This document shows positions 21,466 to 32,199 of a DNA stretch of 64,000 nucleotides, one piece after another. The position numbers and the translations under genes were made by a program. Origin of the DNA: Lunularia cruciata (Eukaryota; Streptophyta; Marchantiopsida; Lunulariales; Lunulariaceae); the NCBI GenBank assembly GCA_948567375.1, contig OX419760.1, positions 28,148,001 through 28,212,000 of the forward strand, read 5' to 3'. Positions within the stretch are counted from its first letter, which is position 1; the number at the start of each line of letters is the position of its first letter. The notes under the pieces were generated by a model that had not been told where the DNA came from, did not search any database, and saw nothing but the letters and a program-made list of their open reading frames with translations.

Positions 21466-24400
21466 TGTGGTACCCACATTATTTTTTTCTTATTTGAAGA
21501 AGAAGTGTACAAACAAAGTCATATTGTGCATGTATGGCATCAGAAGGCAAAGAATGGTGTCTTTGGGTTGTAACCCAATGTATAGTGACTTTGTGTCAAA
21601 AGATGAAGTACTCAGATTGGTCCTATCAACATTCAACTTGAAGTAAGGAAACTTTGTCTCAAGGGTGCTCAACTCGAGGCAAAGACAATGTAACAACTTC
21701 CCTTTGGGATTGGACATTCAAGAAAGTACCGCACATAAAAACGGTTGGCCTATGAGTGGGGGAAAATTGACACTGACAAGAGCATGCAAAAGGTGTAAAT
21801 TCTTGGTAGAAGCTCAAAGTGAAGAAAGACTAAGGAGATGAGCCACTATAAAATTTGGGATAGAGACAAAGAGATGACAAGTAATTTCCCATCGCCATTA
21901 AGGAGTCGTCTTGAGAGAGATTAGGAAAAAGGGAGTGTAGTAAGAGACGTGCTTGTGCATCAAGAAGAAGTCAAGAGAGTTAGTTCGAGAGTCGGGCAGA
22001 AGAATAGTCACCAACCTAGAGAAGAGGATAGTAAGATGGGAGGTGGAAAGAAGAACTTGGAATTTGCAATGAGAAATCATGCAATGAGAAAGTCAGATGT
22101 GATCGCAAGAATCAAAGTCTTGAGCGGGCTTTTGATCACCTTTTTGGCATGGAACTAGAATCTTAGTTTCCCAAGTTTCATTACCAAGATCATTGAGAGT
22201 AAGTGTCTGGATGTACCCAAAGCAGAGGGTAAGAGAAGAAATCCGTCTTGATGGATAGAGTTAGATTGGAATTTAGTACTCAGAAGAGAGGCGGGTGAGG
22301 AGTAGGGAGCCACATTCTTGGGGAGAGGAGAGGTACCTGAAGAAACCCAATAAGTGTGGATGCCTTTCCTTCAAAATGCACAAAGAATGGTTATAAAGTT
22401 GAGATTTACAAGGATCTTGTGAGGAGAGGCATCGTGGGAGCAATGATGACTATCTTCAAGCCAAAGCAAACCACTTATGTGATGAAACATCAAGCGGTGT
22501 TTATCTATAAGATGTTTGTAGGGGAACAATAAATTAGGCAAAGTGCTTTCATCAGCACACAAGACAGATGGTGTGGAATTTGAGACATAAGTCACCTCCA
22601 CACTACATTGTGCCATTTGTAGCCCACTTTTATTTGGGATTGAATTTGTTGAGTGTGGCGGAATAGCACAAGATGGTGTTGCACTTCCATCCCAACTTAA
22701 GGAGAGATGCTGATGCAATGGAGCAACAATACATTCTTTTGATCAGGAGCAGTGACAAGTACTATGCAGAAACGGAGCAGAGCGTGAGGTTGGCGGTGAA
22801 TGCTCCAAAGTCGAAGAAGGGGAGTCAACCAAAAGAAGAAGTAGCGATGACAAGACCTCCAAAGACCAGGAAAGTGAACCCAAAGAAGGACCTAGTGGTA
22901 ATTGTGTCATCAAGAGAAGAATCAGAAGGGGAAGCTACGTACAAGTCAGAAGACTTGGAGAGAGAGGAAGAACCCAAACTCATATGTTGCAGAGTGGTGA
23001 AGTGAGTAGTGAGAGTGAAGATGGAGTGGAGATGCAGCCGGTACTAGAGGAAGAAGAGGGAAAGCTGGAGATGGTTGAAGAAGATAACCCGAATGAAGAA
23101 GACAAAGTTCCAAAGAAAGAGTAGAAGAAGGTTATCATTCAGAGAGGTATCTGCTCCAAAAGAAAAGTGGCATATGAGGCGGGGCCGAGTAGAAGAAAAG
23201 AAATGGAGAGTGGAAGTTTGAGGAGCGAGCAATAAATCATTCTAATAAGGTGACTCTGGCTGAGGAGAAGAGTGTCAGGCAAAGAAGAAGCAAAGAAGGA
23301 GAAAAGCCCACAAGTAAAAGTGAATTAGAGCGGAGGAGTGGAGTATCTACAGGAGATTGTATGCCCATTGCTGATAAAGCTGGAGGAGAAGAAGAAAGAG
23401 ATGTAGTCATAGAGTCCGGAGGTAAAGACTGTGTTGCAAGTGTTGGCAAGGTTAGAAGAAGAGAACTCAAAGTTGAAGGAGAGTATAACCCAAGGAGAGG
23501 AGCAAAAGGAGGTACTACAAGTAGATGCAATAGTACAAAATCAAGTTGTTGAGAACTTAAAGAGAAAAGTGGGAAGTAAAGAGAGAGTAATAGAGCATGA
23601 TGTCCTAGCCAGGGAAAGACAGATAGTTGAGTATGAAAGCTTGAAATAGCAATTTTTTGATTCTCAATTAGAGATCATCCATGCTATGGCAAGAGTAGCA
23701 AAGAAGGAGCAAGAGCTCAGTAGGGTGATGCAGAGTGTAGAAGAGAAGAAGTAGCTTTGGCAAAGAGAGTTAAAAATGAGGTATAGAGAAGAAGAAAGAT
23801 TGAGGAAGTTACTTTGTAATTTGGAAGAGAAGGTAGTGCAGAAAGAGAAGGAGAAGGAGACTATGAAGGCCAAATTTGTGGCAGAGCTAGCAATGTACCA
23901 AGAAGACTGGCATGCGGATCATGAATGTGAGAGAAGAATGAGGCTTGAGCCATTGAAGGAGATAGTGAAGATGAATGTGATGTTGAGTACAGAAGCCAGT
24001 GTAAGGATTGAAGAAACAAGGTTGCACCAATTAAGATTGTTGGTGTAAGAGACAAGGAGAAGAAATGCAAAAGATAAGGACTTGAATGCTTTGTTGATAA
24101 GTCTTAGAACTCGTGTAGATAGGAAGATATTGGAAGTTGAAGACAATATCACAATTAGATTAGATTTAATTAAGTTAGAGATAGATAAATTTTGGAAGTG
24201 TGTGAGAGCAGAACCCAAAGTAGAAGAGATAGGAGGACAAATATCTTTGGAGTTGCCATTAGAGATATAAGAGAAAGGTGGGTTGCAAGGAGAAGATATG
24301 TGTAGCTTGCCCATGACGGGAATTGCAAATCAAGAAGAAGAGGTGTTAGAATTGGTAGAAAAATTGGTAGTTGGTAAACCCGAGGATAGAGTAGTATGTG

Positions 24401-25241
24401 AGGTTACTTCAAGATTGGAAGCCAAGGAAGAAGTAGACATTGGATCGGAGTAGTAATAGTTTTGAGATTTGAAGAGGTAGATATGAAGAGGTGAATTGTC
24501 ATTTTGGATCTACAAGTTGTTAGAGTTGTTAGGAAGCAGTTTAGGAAGATAGTTAATTGCTAAAGTGCTTCCTTGGACTTCCATTTGTAGTGTTATGTTG
24601 TTTAGTGCTCATAATTTCTAAGAATAGATAAAGAAAAGTGTTGTGAAGCAATGCTCGTCGCTTGAGCTTAATTCCAAGTATCAACGTTCCATGTGTGTTT
24701 GTGAGTATTTGGAGAATTTTGAAGTGCAAATCAATGTGTTTGTTGGATGTTTGATTCCACAGCCTTAATCTTCATTCTATGTGCTTGATCTTGAGTGAAG
24801 TGTAATTGGAGCAATGCCTTGATAGATCTGAGAGAAATTGTAGTGTTGGTAGTATTCTACAGTTGTGAGTGTAGCGTAGTGTTGATGTGAAGCAATTTTG
24901 ATCAAGGAAGTTGTACCTTCAGTAGAGTGGTGGAACACAATTCTAAAGCAAAGTTGTTTTGCAGTGAAGTGCCATTTCTGAGAGAGACTGAATCATCACA
25001 ATCAAGATTGTTTGGAAAGATTTGATGAAGTTGTGATTAAGTGTGACATTTTTGTGTGACAAGACTATGAGTCGGTGTTTGTTACTCTCTTCTAAGTGTA
25101 GTTTCTACATGAGAGATTAAAGATGCAACCAAGAAGAACTACTTGTTACTATTTTATTTGGACATTTTTTACTAATATCTCTATGGGAACAAACTTTACT
25201 TACCTGATTACCGCAAAACTGATATTTGCCGGGTTGTCACA
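21466..25241 (+). repeat. Right LTR of element C (3.8 kb)
   Basis: Starts TGTGGTACCC and ends GGGTTGTCACA; both termini are validated by the TSD-flanked solo copy at 10861-12770. It is 3,776 bp long, unusually large for an LTR, because it carries a long decayed reading frame (about 22560-24453) before a 790-bp non-coding terminal part. The left LTR matches only its last 1.67 kb. Confidence 0.92.
22560..24453 (+). pseudogene. LTR-C coiled-coil protein, longest relic
   Basis: A decayed frame of roughly 600 codons inside the right LTR. N-terminal part: PPHYIVPFVAHFYLGLNLL and MVLHFHPNLRRDADAMEQQY, globular-looking and unrecognised. Middle: a charged linker (22740-23400). C-terminal part, one frame from 23431 to 24453 with four in-frame TAG/TAA codons: a coiled coil (ARLEEENSKLKESITQGEEQ, MQSVEEKK, RYREEERLRKLLCNLEEK, EEKVVQKEKEKETMKAKF) ending in the acidic tail shared with the other LTR copies (KEEVDIGSE stop). 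No catalytic motif is seen. Alternatives are a captured host coiled-coil gene or an element-specific accessory protein. The frame is retained in three LTRs. Confidence 0.65.
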
Positions 25242-26899
25242 AAAACTCTCAAAATCCTCTTGTTTTTGTACTTGGGTAATAATTTGAAACCCTTTATTAG
25301 TTGATTATATCACACTCATAATTTTCTCAAATCCTTTGATTCTTGACTTTAAATCATATCTTGTTATTTTTCTCTCTAATCATGGTCTTTATCTCCAAAT
25401 GCACTTCTATAACTTACTCAAACATTGAAAATTCTAGACTTCATATGTTGGGACACAATTTCTTGCACTTTTTTCACTTAGGTATTTCTCCTTTTGACAC
25501 ATGGATTCCACAACTCCAGCTTCAAGGCTTTGAGAAAAATTAATTCCCCCCTCTTCTACAAAGGCACAAAAATAGTCAAACTCCAAACATATTCATGAGT
25601 AAACACATAAAATAAAGAATAGGACCTAAAATTCCTATCACTAATGCCATAAATGCAATCCTAAAATCTACTATTATCCAAGCTTGAAAGTGATCATTAA
25701 ATTAACCATTGGTAAGTGCAATGGTCATTGCTACACAAGAGAAAAATTGGCAAGAGACATATGTACAATTTGGTAGTACATGAAGAGAAAATAAAACAAC
25801 ATAAATGATAGAGAAAACATGGAAAAGTAGACTTTGTTGTGTGTGGTTTGAGTAGCCAATGAAATAATTTGGTGATATTTATCTCCATATTGTTGGAGAA
25901 GATTGTAAGATGGATCCCACTGTTCAACTATTGTCATATGAGCAATCTATGTATATCTAAGTGAATGGAAAAATGAATTAAATTTTTTTTGAGCAATCTA
26001 TGTATATCTAAGTGAATGGAAAAATGAATTACAATTTTTTCTATTATTTGAGGGATCTAATGCATATAGGTGGTGAAAACTTGATAAATAGGGAGCGTTT
26101 TTAGTTTTAGGAGTCTCAAGTTGGAGAAGGAGGTTGAGAATGAGACATTGAGTAGGAAAGTGTGGAAGCTAGAATGTTAGAAGAAGAATAGGAACAAGAG
26201 ATATTCCACACTCTTGATCTACCACAACCAAATCCTTTTCTCAATCAAGCTTTAGCTTTTGTACTATGATCACTTTTGAGCTTGATGGAAGCACATTTTA
26301 ACTAGGTTTATGGCATCAATGATGGAAACATTAGGTCCTATTATCCTTCCTATGCTTACTTATGAATAGGTCTAAGACTTGAAAATCTATGTGCTCTTTT
26401 AAAAAAATAAGGACTCAGTTTCTTTCAAGAGCATTAAAGTAGAGTCCAAAGGAGAAATGACTAAGTGATAAAATTGCAAGAAATTGAGTCTCAACATGTA
26501 AAGTATGGAGTTTTCAAGAATTAAGGGAGTTATAGAAAGGTGCTTCACCAGAAAATACCATGGTTAGTGAGAAGAGCTAAAAGGCTATGGTTTGGAAACA
26601 AGAATCAAGACATTTGAGTAAATTTTAAATGGGATATGATCAACTGAAGTAGGGGTTAAAATTCTTACTCAAGTGCAAAAACTTGAAGATTATGAGAGTT
26701 ATATGATTTATTTCATGATATATCAATAAGATTGAAGAGTAGATAAAATTTTGGTAGATAAAGCTTAAATTTTTTTCATTTGAGTTAATATCAAATGTAA
26801 GTTGATCATTTGAAGTTGAAGTATTAAAAATCAATATGTTGGAGAGAAGATTATGATCAAGTTTGGGATTTTGGTCACTTATCAAGTTCTGGTTTGAAT
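25242..26899. other. No gene recognised
   Basis: AT-rich spacer downstream of element C. Frames on both strands are short and have no recognisable domain. It contains the 51-bp duplication at 25939-26040. Confidence 0.6.
25939..26040. repeat. 51-bp tandem duplication
   Basis: The segment starting TGAGCAATCTATGTATATC at 25939 is repeated directly from 25990 with almost no change, so the duplication is recent compared with the surrounding decay. Confidence 0.92.
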
Positions 26900-27610
26900 A
26901 TGTTGATAAAACTTTTCATTATTGTTGGTGGTTAGGTCTTGTACCTTTGCAAAAAAATTTTATTTGAACTCCTTAAATAGAGAATCTAGGGTCTTGGATC
27001 AAGTTTATTTGGGTCTAGAGAGTTCAAAATTTAGCACAACTTGGGAATTGATCCATGTCTACATGGTGGAGTTAAATTAAGTAATCAAAATTTATACAGG
27101 GTTAGACAAGAAAAAAAATAACTATTGTGTAAAAATTGGTTTGTTAAAAGTTCATAAATAGTGAGATATAGCACAACAAACTCTATTAGAAATACTATCA
27201 TAAGCTCAATATACCAATTGCATTTCCCTATCCAATTCCATTTGAATATCAAATCTCTAATTGAAGTCATAAGTAAAAGGATCAAAGCTTCTAAAATGTT
27301 CCATGTTATTTTACATGAATCCATGTGCCAAAATTTGGCAAAACCATATACAAGAATCAAGACTTGATTCTAATTAAAGGTTTTAAAATTAGAGTTGGAA
27401 CTACAGAAATCTAGCCAAGTTTGAAACCTTATCAAGAGAGATATGTTGGTCAAATTAAGTCATGCTTTATATCACAAGAAATCTTATCTTAAAGGTGTTC
27501 TATTTAGTTCTAGAACATCTAAATCAAAGCTATAAAGAAAAAGATATCTCCATATGAGTCTTGCAAAGATCTCATCATAAAAAGGCATAGAATTTCTCTA
27601 CTTGGAATAG
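26900..27610 (-). repeat. Dispersed non-coding repeat F, copy 2
   Basis: On the minus strand it aligns in patches with 13040-13655: shared words near 27590 (GAAATTCTATGCCTTTT), 27365 (AAGTCTTGATTCTTG) and 27320 (ATTCATGTAAAA) occur in the same order. There is no coding frame. The outer limit is uncertain. Confidence 0.55.
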
Positions 27611-27957
27611 AGATTAGGGACAAATTTGGAATATTGGTTGAGAGCAACTCTTGGATAGAGCAATCAGCTTTAAAGCATATTTCTATCAAAAATCATGGAG
27701 AGTCTTTTCTAAGCTTATTTTGTTTAGATCCTTTCCATGCTTCATGCTTGATTTTATGCCCAACTGACTTGGATTGGTATGCAAGCATTATGCTTAGGTT
27801 CTTTCCTTCTAAGTGTGATGTGTACTTCTCATTGGTAATATTGGAAGTCATGACCAACATACCAGACTAGGAATATGTTTTGTGATGCAAGTTAGGTTAC
27901 TAGTTACTCCCCTACCCGATAGAAGGAACATTAGAAATAAGAGTAGAAGGCTCTCGT
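27611..27957. other. Spacer with a short unidentified ORF
   Basis: Contains a 78-codon plus-strand frame (27634-27870) with no known domain and no supporting context; it is probably chance. It ends at the start of solo LTR A2. Confidence 0.4.
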
Positions 27958-28335
27958 TGTAACAATATGGAGTTAACCAACAAATTAAGTTAAGGCTACA
28001 TTAGCCTAGAATATTCTAGAAGGATCTAGGAAGCTTCTTAGCTAGCTTATCTTGCACTCCAAGTAAGTAGCTTCTAGAAGCTTCTAACTAGCTTAGCTTG
28101 CATGCTAAGTAGGCAACTTCTAGAATGAAACCTCTTGAGAAGCTTCATGGTTAACTTGACTTGCACTACAAGAAAATGGCTCAAGCAAGCTTCTTGAGAA
28201 GCTTCTCAAGAGCCTTGTATGCTTTCAATAAATACCAAAGCCAAAGCTCAGCTCATGTTCAGAGTTTTCCTTCATTCAAGTGTCCCAATGTGATCTTCTA
28301 TTCTTCTATTTCTTGCCTTAGTCTTGGTCTTTTCC
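27958..28335 (+). repeat. Solo LTR A2 (family A)
   Basis: Starts TGTAACAATATGG and ends GGTCTTTTCCA, with no internal A sequence on either side. Flanking 5-mers CTCGT (27953-27957) and ATTGT (28336-28340) agree at three positions only, so the TSD is weak. It keeps a perfect three-unit heat-shock element at 28072-28084 and a TATA-like AATAAATA near 28228. Confidence 0.85.
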
Positions 28336-29117
28336 AATTGTTGTTGGACAAAGAAGTGGGCTCAAACTATTAGTGATTATTCTACACATGACCTCTTATT
28401 TGTAAGCTCCAAAGCTAGGTATCCAATCTATTCCTAGAGAGAGAGAGAAGAAGGAGAGAGGCAAGGTGCAATAATGGGAGATATTTAGAACAAAAATTTA
28501 TGTATTAATTATTGCAAAGTAATGGAGTACTAGAAGAGAGTGACTAACCACACTTATAAAGTAGATGCATAGCACCAGCTCATGCAATTGAGCCTCTATC
28601 TAGAACTTGTTGATATATTAAGGCCATGGAATGATAAAGTGTGTTATCAAGCTTTGGTGCGACAAAAGAATAAGTAGAGTTAATAATAAGTTAAAATCAA
28701 CTATGTTGAATTTTATTGTTGAATGAGGAGAAAAGAGGTTGAGCATGTGAGAACATGGTCATGCATGTGGAGTGAAATTTTACAATCTTTCAACCTAAAT
28801 ATGCATTGAGATTTAGATGGAAAAATAATATGCAAGATTATATGGGTGAGATTGCAATAGGCAAAATCAAGCATATTGGTGGATGGTTGTCTCAACATGT
28901 ACAAACTTGATTCTCAAGTTCCAATTGATTGTGCATTACAGCATGCAAGGTGATTAGGGACTTTGGTACAAGATTAAGGAGTTTTATAACCAAATTAGTG
29001 ATCTCGGGGTGAAATTTTAGGATTTTGGCACAAATCTAAGGTTTTAGGCATGACATTTAAGGGATAAGTGGCAACATTTGAGAAGTAGCACAAAATTTTC
29101 CCAGCAAAATTAGAAAC
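28336..29117. other. Spacer, no gene recognised
   Basis: AT-rich sequence with a GA-rich microsatellite at 28437-28460. No coding frame of note. Confidence 0.6.
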
Positions 29118-29516
29118 TTAGTATTGCTCTTTTGGACTTCCTATACAATGAGGTGGTTTTTGGTTGAGATACAAAGGCCCAATGTGAGCATGGGACCACC
29201 TTTGTATTCTTTGTTTGCACAATAATTGGAGTTGGAAGTTACACAATGTTGTTTGCAAACAAGTAGGCAGACTTGACAATAGAGTTCCAAGGTATAGGGG
29301 TACACCATTAGGTTGTAGATATGCCTTTCTCACATAAAGATCCAGCTTAGAAAAGTAGCGTGCTCCACTTAGTTGATCAAGCAGGTCATCGATCCGAGGC
29401 AAGGGATATGCATTCTTCATGGTTTGCTTATTGAGTCCACAATAATCAAAACAGAAACAAAGTCCTCCATCCTTCTTCAAAACAAATAGTACCGGTGCTC
29501 CCCAAGGAGAGGTACT
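29118..29516 (-). pseudogene. A3 RT start and deletion junction
   Basis: After an in-frame TGA (29517-29519, where A1 has a Gln codon), the RT continues [40 protein letters not shown] and [17 protein letters not shown]. Beyond KLDL, at about 29335, the translation no longer resembles an RT, which marks a deletion or rearrangement. The catalytic box is missing. The TGA is best explained as CGA-to-TGA decay. Confidence 0.8.
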
Positions 29517-29519
29517 ATG

Positions 29520-30365
29520 TCATATGAAATCCTTCTCCAACAACTCTATAAGTGTTGTTCGCAACTCCTCCAACTCCTTTGGTGAGAGCCGATAGATTGG
29601 TCTACTCACTGGAGTACTTCCTGGCAATAACTTGATCTTGAAGAGCAAACCTCGATCGGAAGGTAATCCCTTTGGCAGATCGTCCGGAAACACATCTGCA
29701 AATTCCTGAACTATCTGATCAACCATTGCTTGATGTGGCACTTGGCCCTCCTCAGATTGTTCTTGTGCAATCGGCTTGATCCACACCGCGAATACAAACT
29801 TATCTTCCTCCAAAGCTTGCTCTATGGCTACTTCATTAACAAACTTCCCTTTTAGGGACTCATCTCTCTTCCAAGCTTGCTCCATGGTTGCCTTCCTGGC
29901 AAACTTCCCATCTTGGGACTCATCTCCCTTCCAGATTTGCTCTACGGCTACCTTCTCGACAAACTTCCCACCTTGGGACTGACTATTCTTAGGTGTCTTA
30001 CTCAGAGGTGCCAGACAACCTAATCGGAAATTCCTACCTTGGTGTTGTACTTGAATTTGGCGTCGGGTCCAATTGAATTGAACCTTATGACGTTCAAGCC
30101 AAGGTAGACCCAGAATGATATCATAGTGTAGAGGTGCTACTACAAACCTCATACACTCCAAATACTCCTTCCCAATCTTGAAGGTAACAGGATGCGAGGT
30201 GCGGAATGCAGAACCCTTTCTACCATCCGCCATCATCAAACTACTCCCAATCACTGGCCTGATAGGAATACCCAACTCCTTTGCTACTTGCATAGACATG
30301 CAATTCTCTGAACTTCCAAAATCAACCAAAATTCTACAACCCCGATTAGATATCATACCTTGCAA
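29520..30365 (-). CDS. A3 protease, linker and RT N-terminus
   Basis: A 281-codon open frame. Residues 1-95: aspartic protease with GCRILVDFGSSENCMS (active site D-F-G in place of D-S/T-G), then LHYDIILGLPWLERHKVQFN. Residues 130-190: three tandem copies of a 20-residue unit (GGKFVEKVAVEQIWKGDESQ, DGKFARKATMEQAWKRDESL, KGKFVNEVAIEQALEED). Residues 200-281: approach to the RT (VQEFADVFPDDLPKGLP, SPKELEELRTTLIELLEKDF). The unusual Phe at the second active-site position could be a mutation or a family feature. The frame ends at an acquired TGA, so it is a polyprotein fragment. Confidence 0.85.
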   Translation of the reverse strand: MQGMISNRGCRILVDFGSSENCMSMQVAKELGIPIRPVIGSSLMMADGRKGSAFRTSHPVTFKIGKEYLECMRFVVAPLHYDIILGLPWLERHKVQFNWTRRQIQVQHQGRNFRLGCLAPLSKTPKNSQSQGGKFVEKVAVEQIWKGDESQDGKFARKATMEQAWKRDESLKGKFVNEVAIEQALEEDKFVFAVWIKPIAQEQSEEGQVPHQAMVDQIVQEFADVFPDDLPKGLPSDRGLLFKIKLLPGSTPVSRPIYRLSPKELEELRTTLIELLEKDFI

Positions 30366-30399
30366 GTGAAGCAGACTTGCATAGGTCTAGCTTTCAATC

Positions 30400-31342
30400 C
30401 CATTGGAACTAATCAAGCTCCCAGTAGGCGGCTCAAAATCTCCTACTGGGATTCTTTGTTTCCCTGATCATTCTATTCCACAAACTCCATCTGGGCAACT
30501 TGTTGGGGTTGCCCATTCCTAAGTGGACATTCAGCAATGCAATGTCCAACTTGGTGACAATAAAAGCAACCTCAATTTTGTCGTAGTCTTTCTCTATCTG
30601 CTATGCCAAGTGGTCTTCGTTGGATAGCATCAATCTCCATTGGTATAGGTTCTTCCACTCGTGGTACTGGTAGACTTTGTGTGGGTCGAGGTCGAGACCA
30701 AGTTGTCGCAACCAAGGAATCAAAGCGCTTAGCCAATTGCATGGCTTCTTCTACGTTTTGTGGTTCCCGCATGGTCACCTCCAATTTGGTTCGTGACTTC
30801 AATCCTCGCACAAATCAATCCAGAACTTCACCTTCTTGGATATCTGGAATTTGCATGATGATGTTCTGAAATTGTGTGATGTAGCTTCTCACTGAGCCAA
30901 TCTGCCTCAACTCTACCAATTTATCTCATGCGGCTTGGGTGGCATTTATAGTTTGAAATTGGCCAAGTATTGCATCCTTGAATTTTGCCCATGTCAAAAT
31001 TGGTGTAACAATTTGTCGTTCAGCTCTTTCTACTAGGAATCACCACCAAAGTTTTGCCACGCCATCCAATTGGCTAGAAGCCAAGAGAATTTGTTTCTGC
31101 TTGTCTTGAAGATTGGTGGCTTCAAAGTAACATTTGCAGTCAAACACAAAATTCTCCACTATTCCTGGAAGATTCTTGCCTTCAAACACCTTGGGTTTCG
31201 GGAATCAAATGCAATCTTCTTTATCTCAAACTGGCGCTTTGTCTATTTGTTCTCGTTGTTGCTGGTCTCGTTCATCCAACAATTGAGTAAGATGCTCGAT
31301 TTGTTGTTGCATTGCAAGGATAACATCCGGTATTACCGCCAT
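30400..31342 (-). pseudogene. A3 gag relic
   Basis: Starts at an ATG (31340-31342) with MAVIPDVILAMQQQIEHLTQ, a coiled N-terminus. Capsid blocks follow: LLASSQLDGVAKLWW, TWAKFKDAILGQFQTI, SVRSYITQFQNIIMQIPDI and FVRGLKSRTKLEVTMREP. The C-terminus carries a perfect CCHC zinc knuckle, CFYCHQVGHCIAEC, at about 30525-30566. A few stops (for example two near 31240-31265, one just before the knuckle) break an otherwise continuous frame. This is standard retrotransposon gag. Confidence 0.85.
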
Positions 31343-31595
31343 TGCTACTACTCTATTCCACTACTCTCAATTTATCTTATTGATTAACACATAGATACAA
31401 CACGTCCACCATTCTCCATAAGTTACAACTAGAAGTATCAAGGGTTCCTCTAACACGGTGATCATATGTAGAAAATCTTGTCCAAAGCACAAGGTGATGA
31501 ATTGTGTAAAACAATGCTTTGGTAATATCTAGACATGAAAATCCCAATGGTTTGGCGGAAATGGATTTGGTGGTCCATAAATTCCATCCATCCCA

Positions 31596-31613
31596 TTCCT
31601 GCTCTGATACTAA
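31596..31613 (-). promoter_or_regulatory. Primer-binding site of A3 (initiator Met tRNA type)
   Basis: Read on the minus strand, TTAGTATCAGAGCAGGAA directly follows the LTR end. It matches the plant initiator-methionine tRNA primer site core TGGTATCAGAGC with one change (G to A). Confidence 0.8.
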
Positions 31614-32051
31614 TGTAAAAGACCAAAACCGAGGAGAGAAATAAGAGAATGGAAACTCACATTGTGACACTTGAATGAGGGAAAACTCCTAATGCCTAGC
31701 ATGAGCTTTGGCTTTGGTATTTATAGATAGCATACAAGGCACTTGAGAAGCTTCTCAAGAAGCTTCCTCAAGAAGCTTCCTCAAGCCACTTTCTTAGAGT
31801 GCAAGCCAAGTTAACTAGGAAGCTTCTCAAGAAGCTTCCTTCTAGAAACCGCCTACTTGGCGTGCAAGCTAAGCTAGTTGGAAGCTTCTAGAAGATTCCT
31901 TCTAGAAGCTACTTACTTAAGGTGCAAGCTAAGCTAACCGGGAAGCTTCCTAGAAGCTTCCTAGATACTTCCGGAATATTCTATGCTAATTTGTCTTATG
32001 TGCCACTTCGTGAGCCCGATTAACTTTGTCGCTAAACTCCATATTGTTACA
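31614..32051 (-). repeat. 5' LTR of A3 (family A)
   Basis: 438 bp from TGTAACAATATGG (32051) to GGTCTTTTACA (31614). It carries the four-unit perfect heat-shock element GAAGCTTCTAGAAGATTC at 31881-31898, further GAAGCTTC modules, and a TATA box (TATAAATA on the minus strand, 31718-31725). It is directly followed by the primer site, which fixes it as a 5' LTR. Confidence 0.93.
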
Positions 32052-32199
32052 AAATCTTTGCTTCCATCTTTCCTTGGTGCTAGGTTACGTATGTGAGTAT
32101 TGATGAGTTGTCTAAGCACTATCACACTCTAGACTAGCATCATTCTCCATTAATACTCTATTAGCTTATAGGCTCTCCATATATGACTTTCCTTCTTTT

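Larger units (their letters stand above)
13656..25241 (+). mobile_element. Ty3/gypsy element C with giant LTRs
   Basis: An 11.6-kb element: left LTR (13656-15322, its first 2.1 kb missing), tRNA-Asp-type primer site, gag with two zinc knuckles, protease, RT, RNase H, integrase, polypurine tract, and a right LTR of 3,776 bp. The primer site and the DSGSG protease favour the Tat/Athila-like, non-chromovirus branch. Domain order is complete but every domain carries stops or frameshifts. The two LTRs differ at many positions, so insertion is old. Confidence 0.9.
29118..32051 (-). mobile_element. Chromovirus A3, 5' half
   Basis: Minus-strand element of family A: 5' LTR (31614-32051), initiator-Met-tRNA primer site, gag with an intact zinc knuckle, protease, linker and the start of RT. 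It stops at about 29118-29340, where sequence after KLDL no longer follows the RT, so RNase H, integrase and the 3' LTR are gone. It is clearly younger than A1: a 281-codon frame survives and many CpG dinucleotides remain. Confidence 0.9.

Noticed and set aside
29118-29335. Continuation of the A3 RT after KLDL
   Set aside because: Translation in all three minus frames no longer follows the RT of A1; treated as a deletion junction, not as coding sequence.
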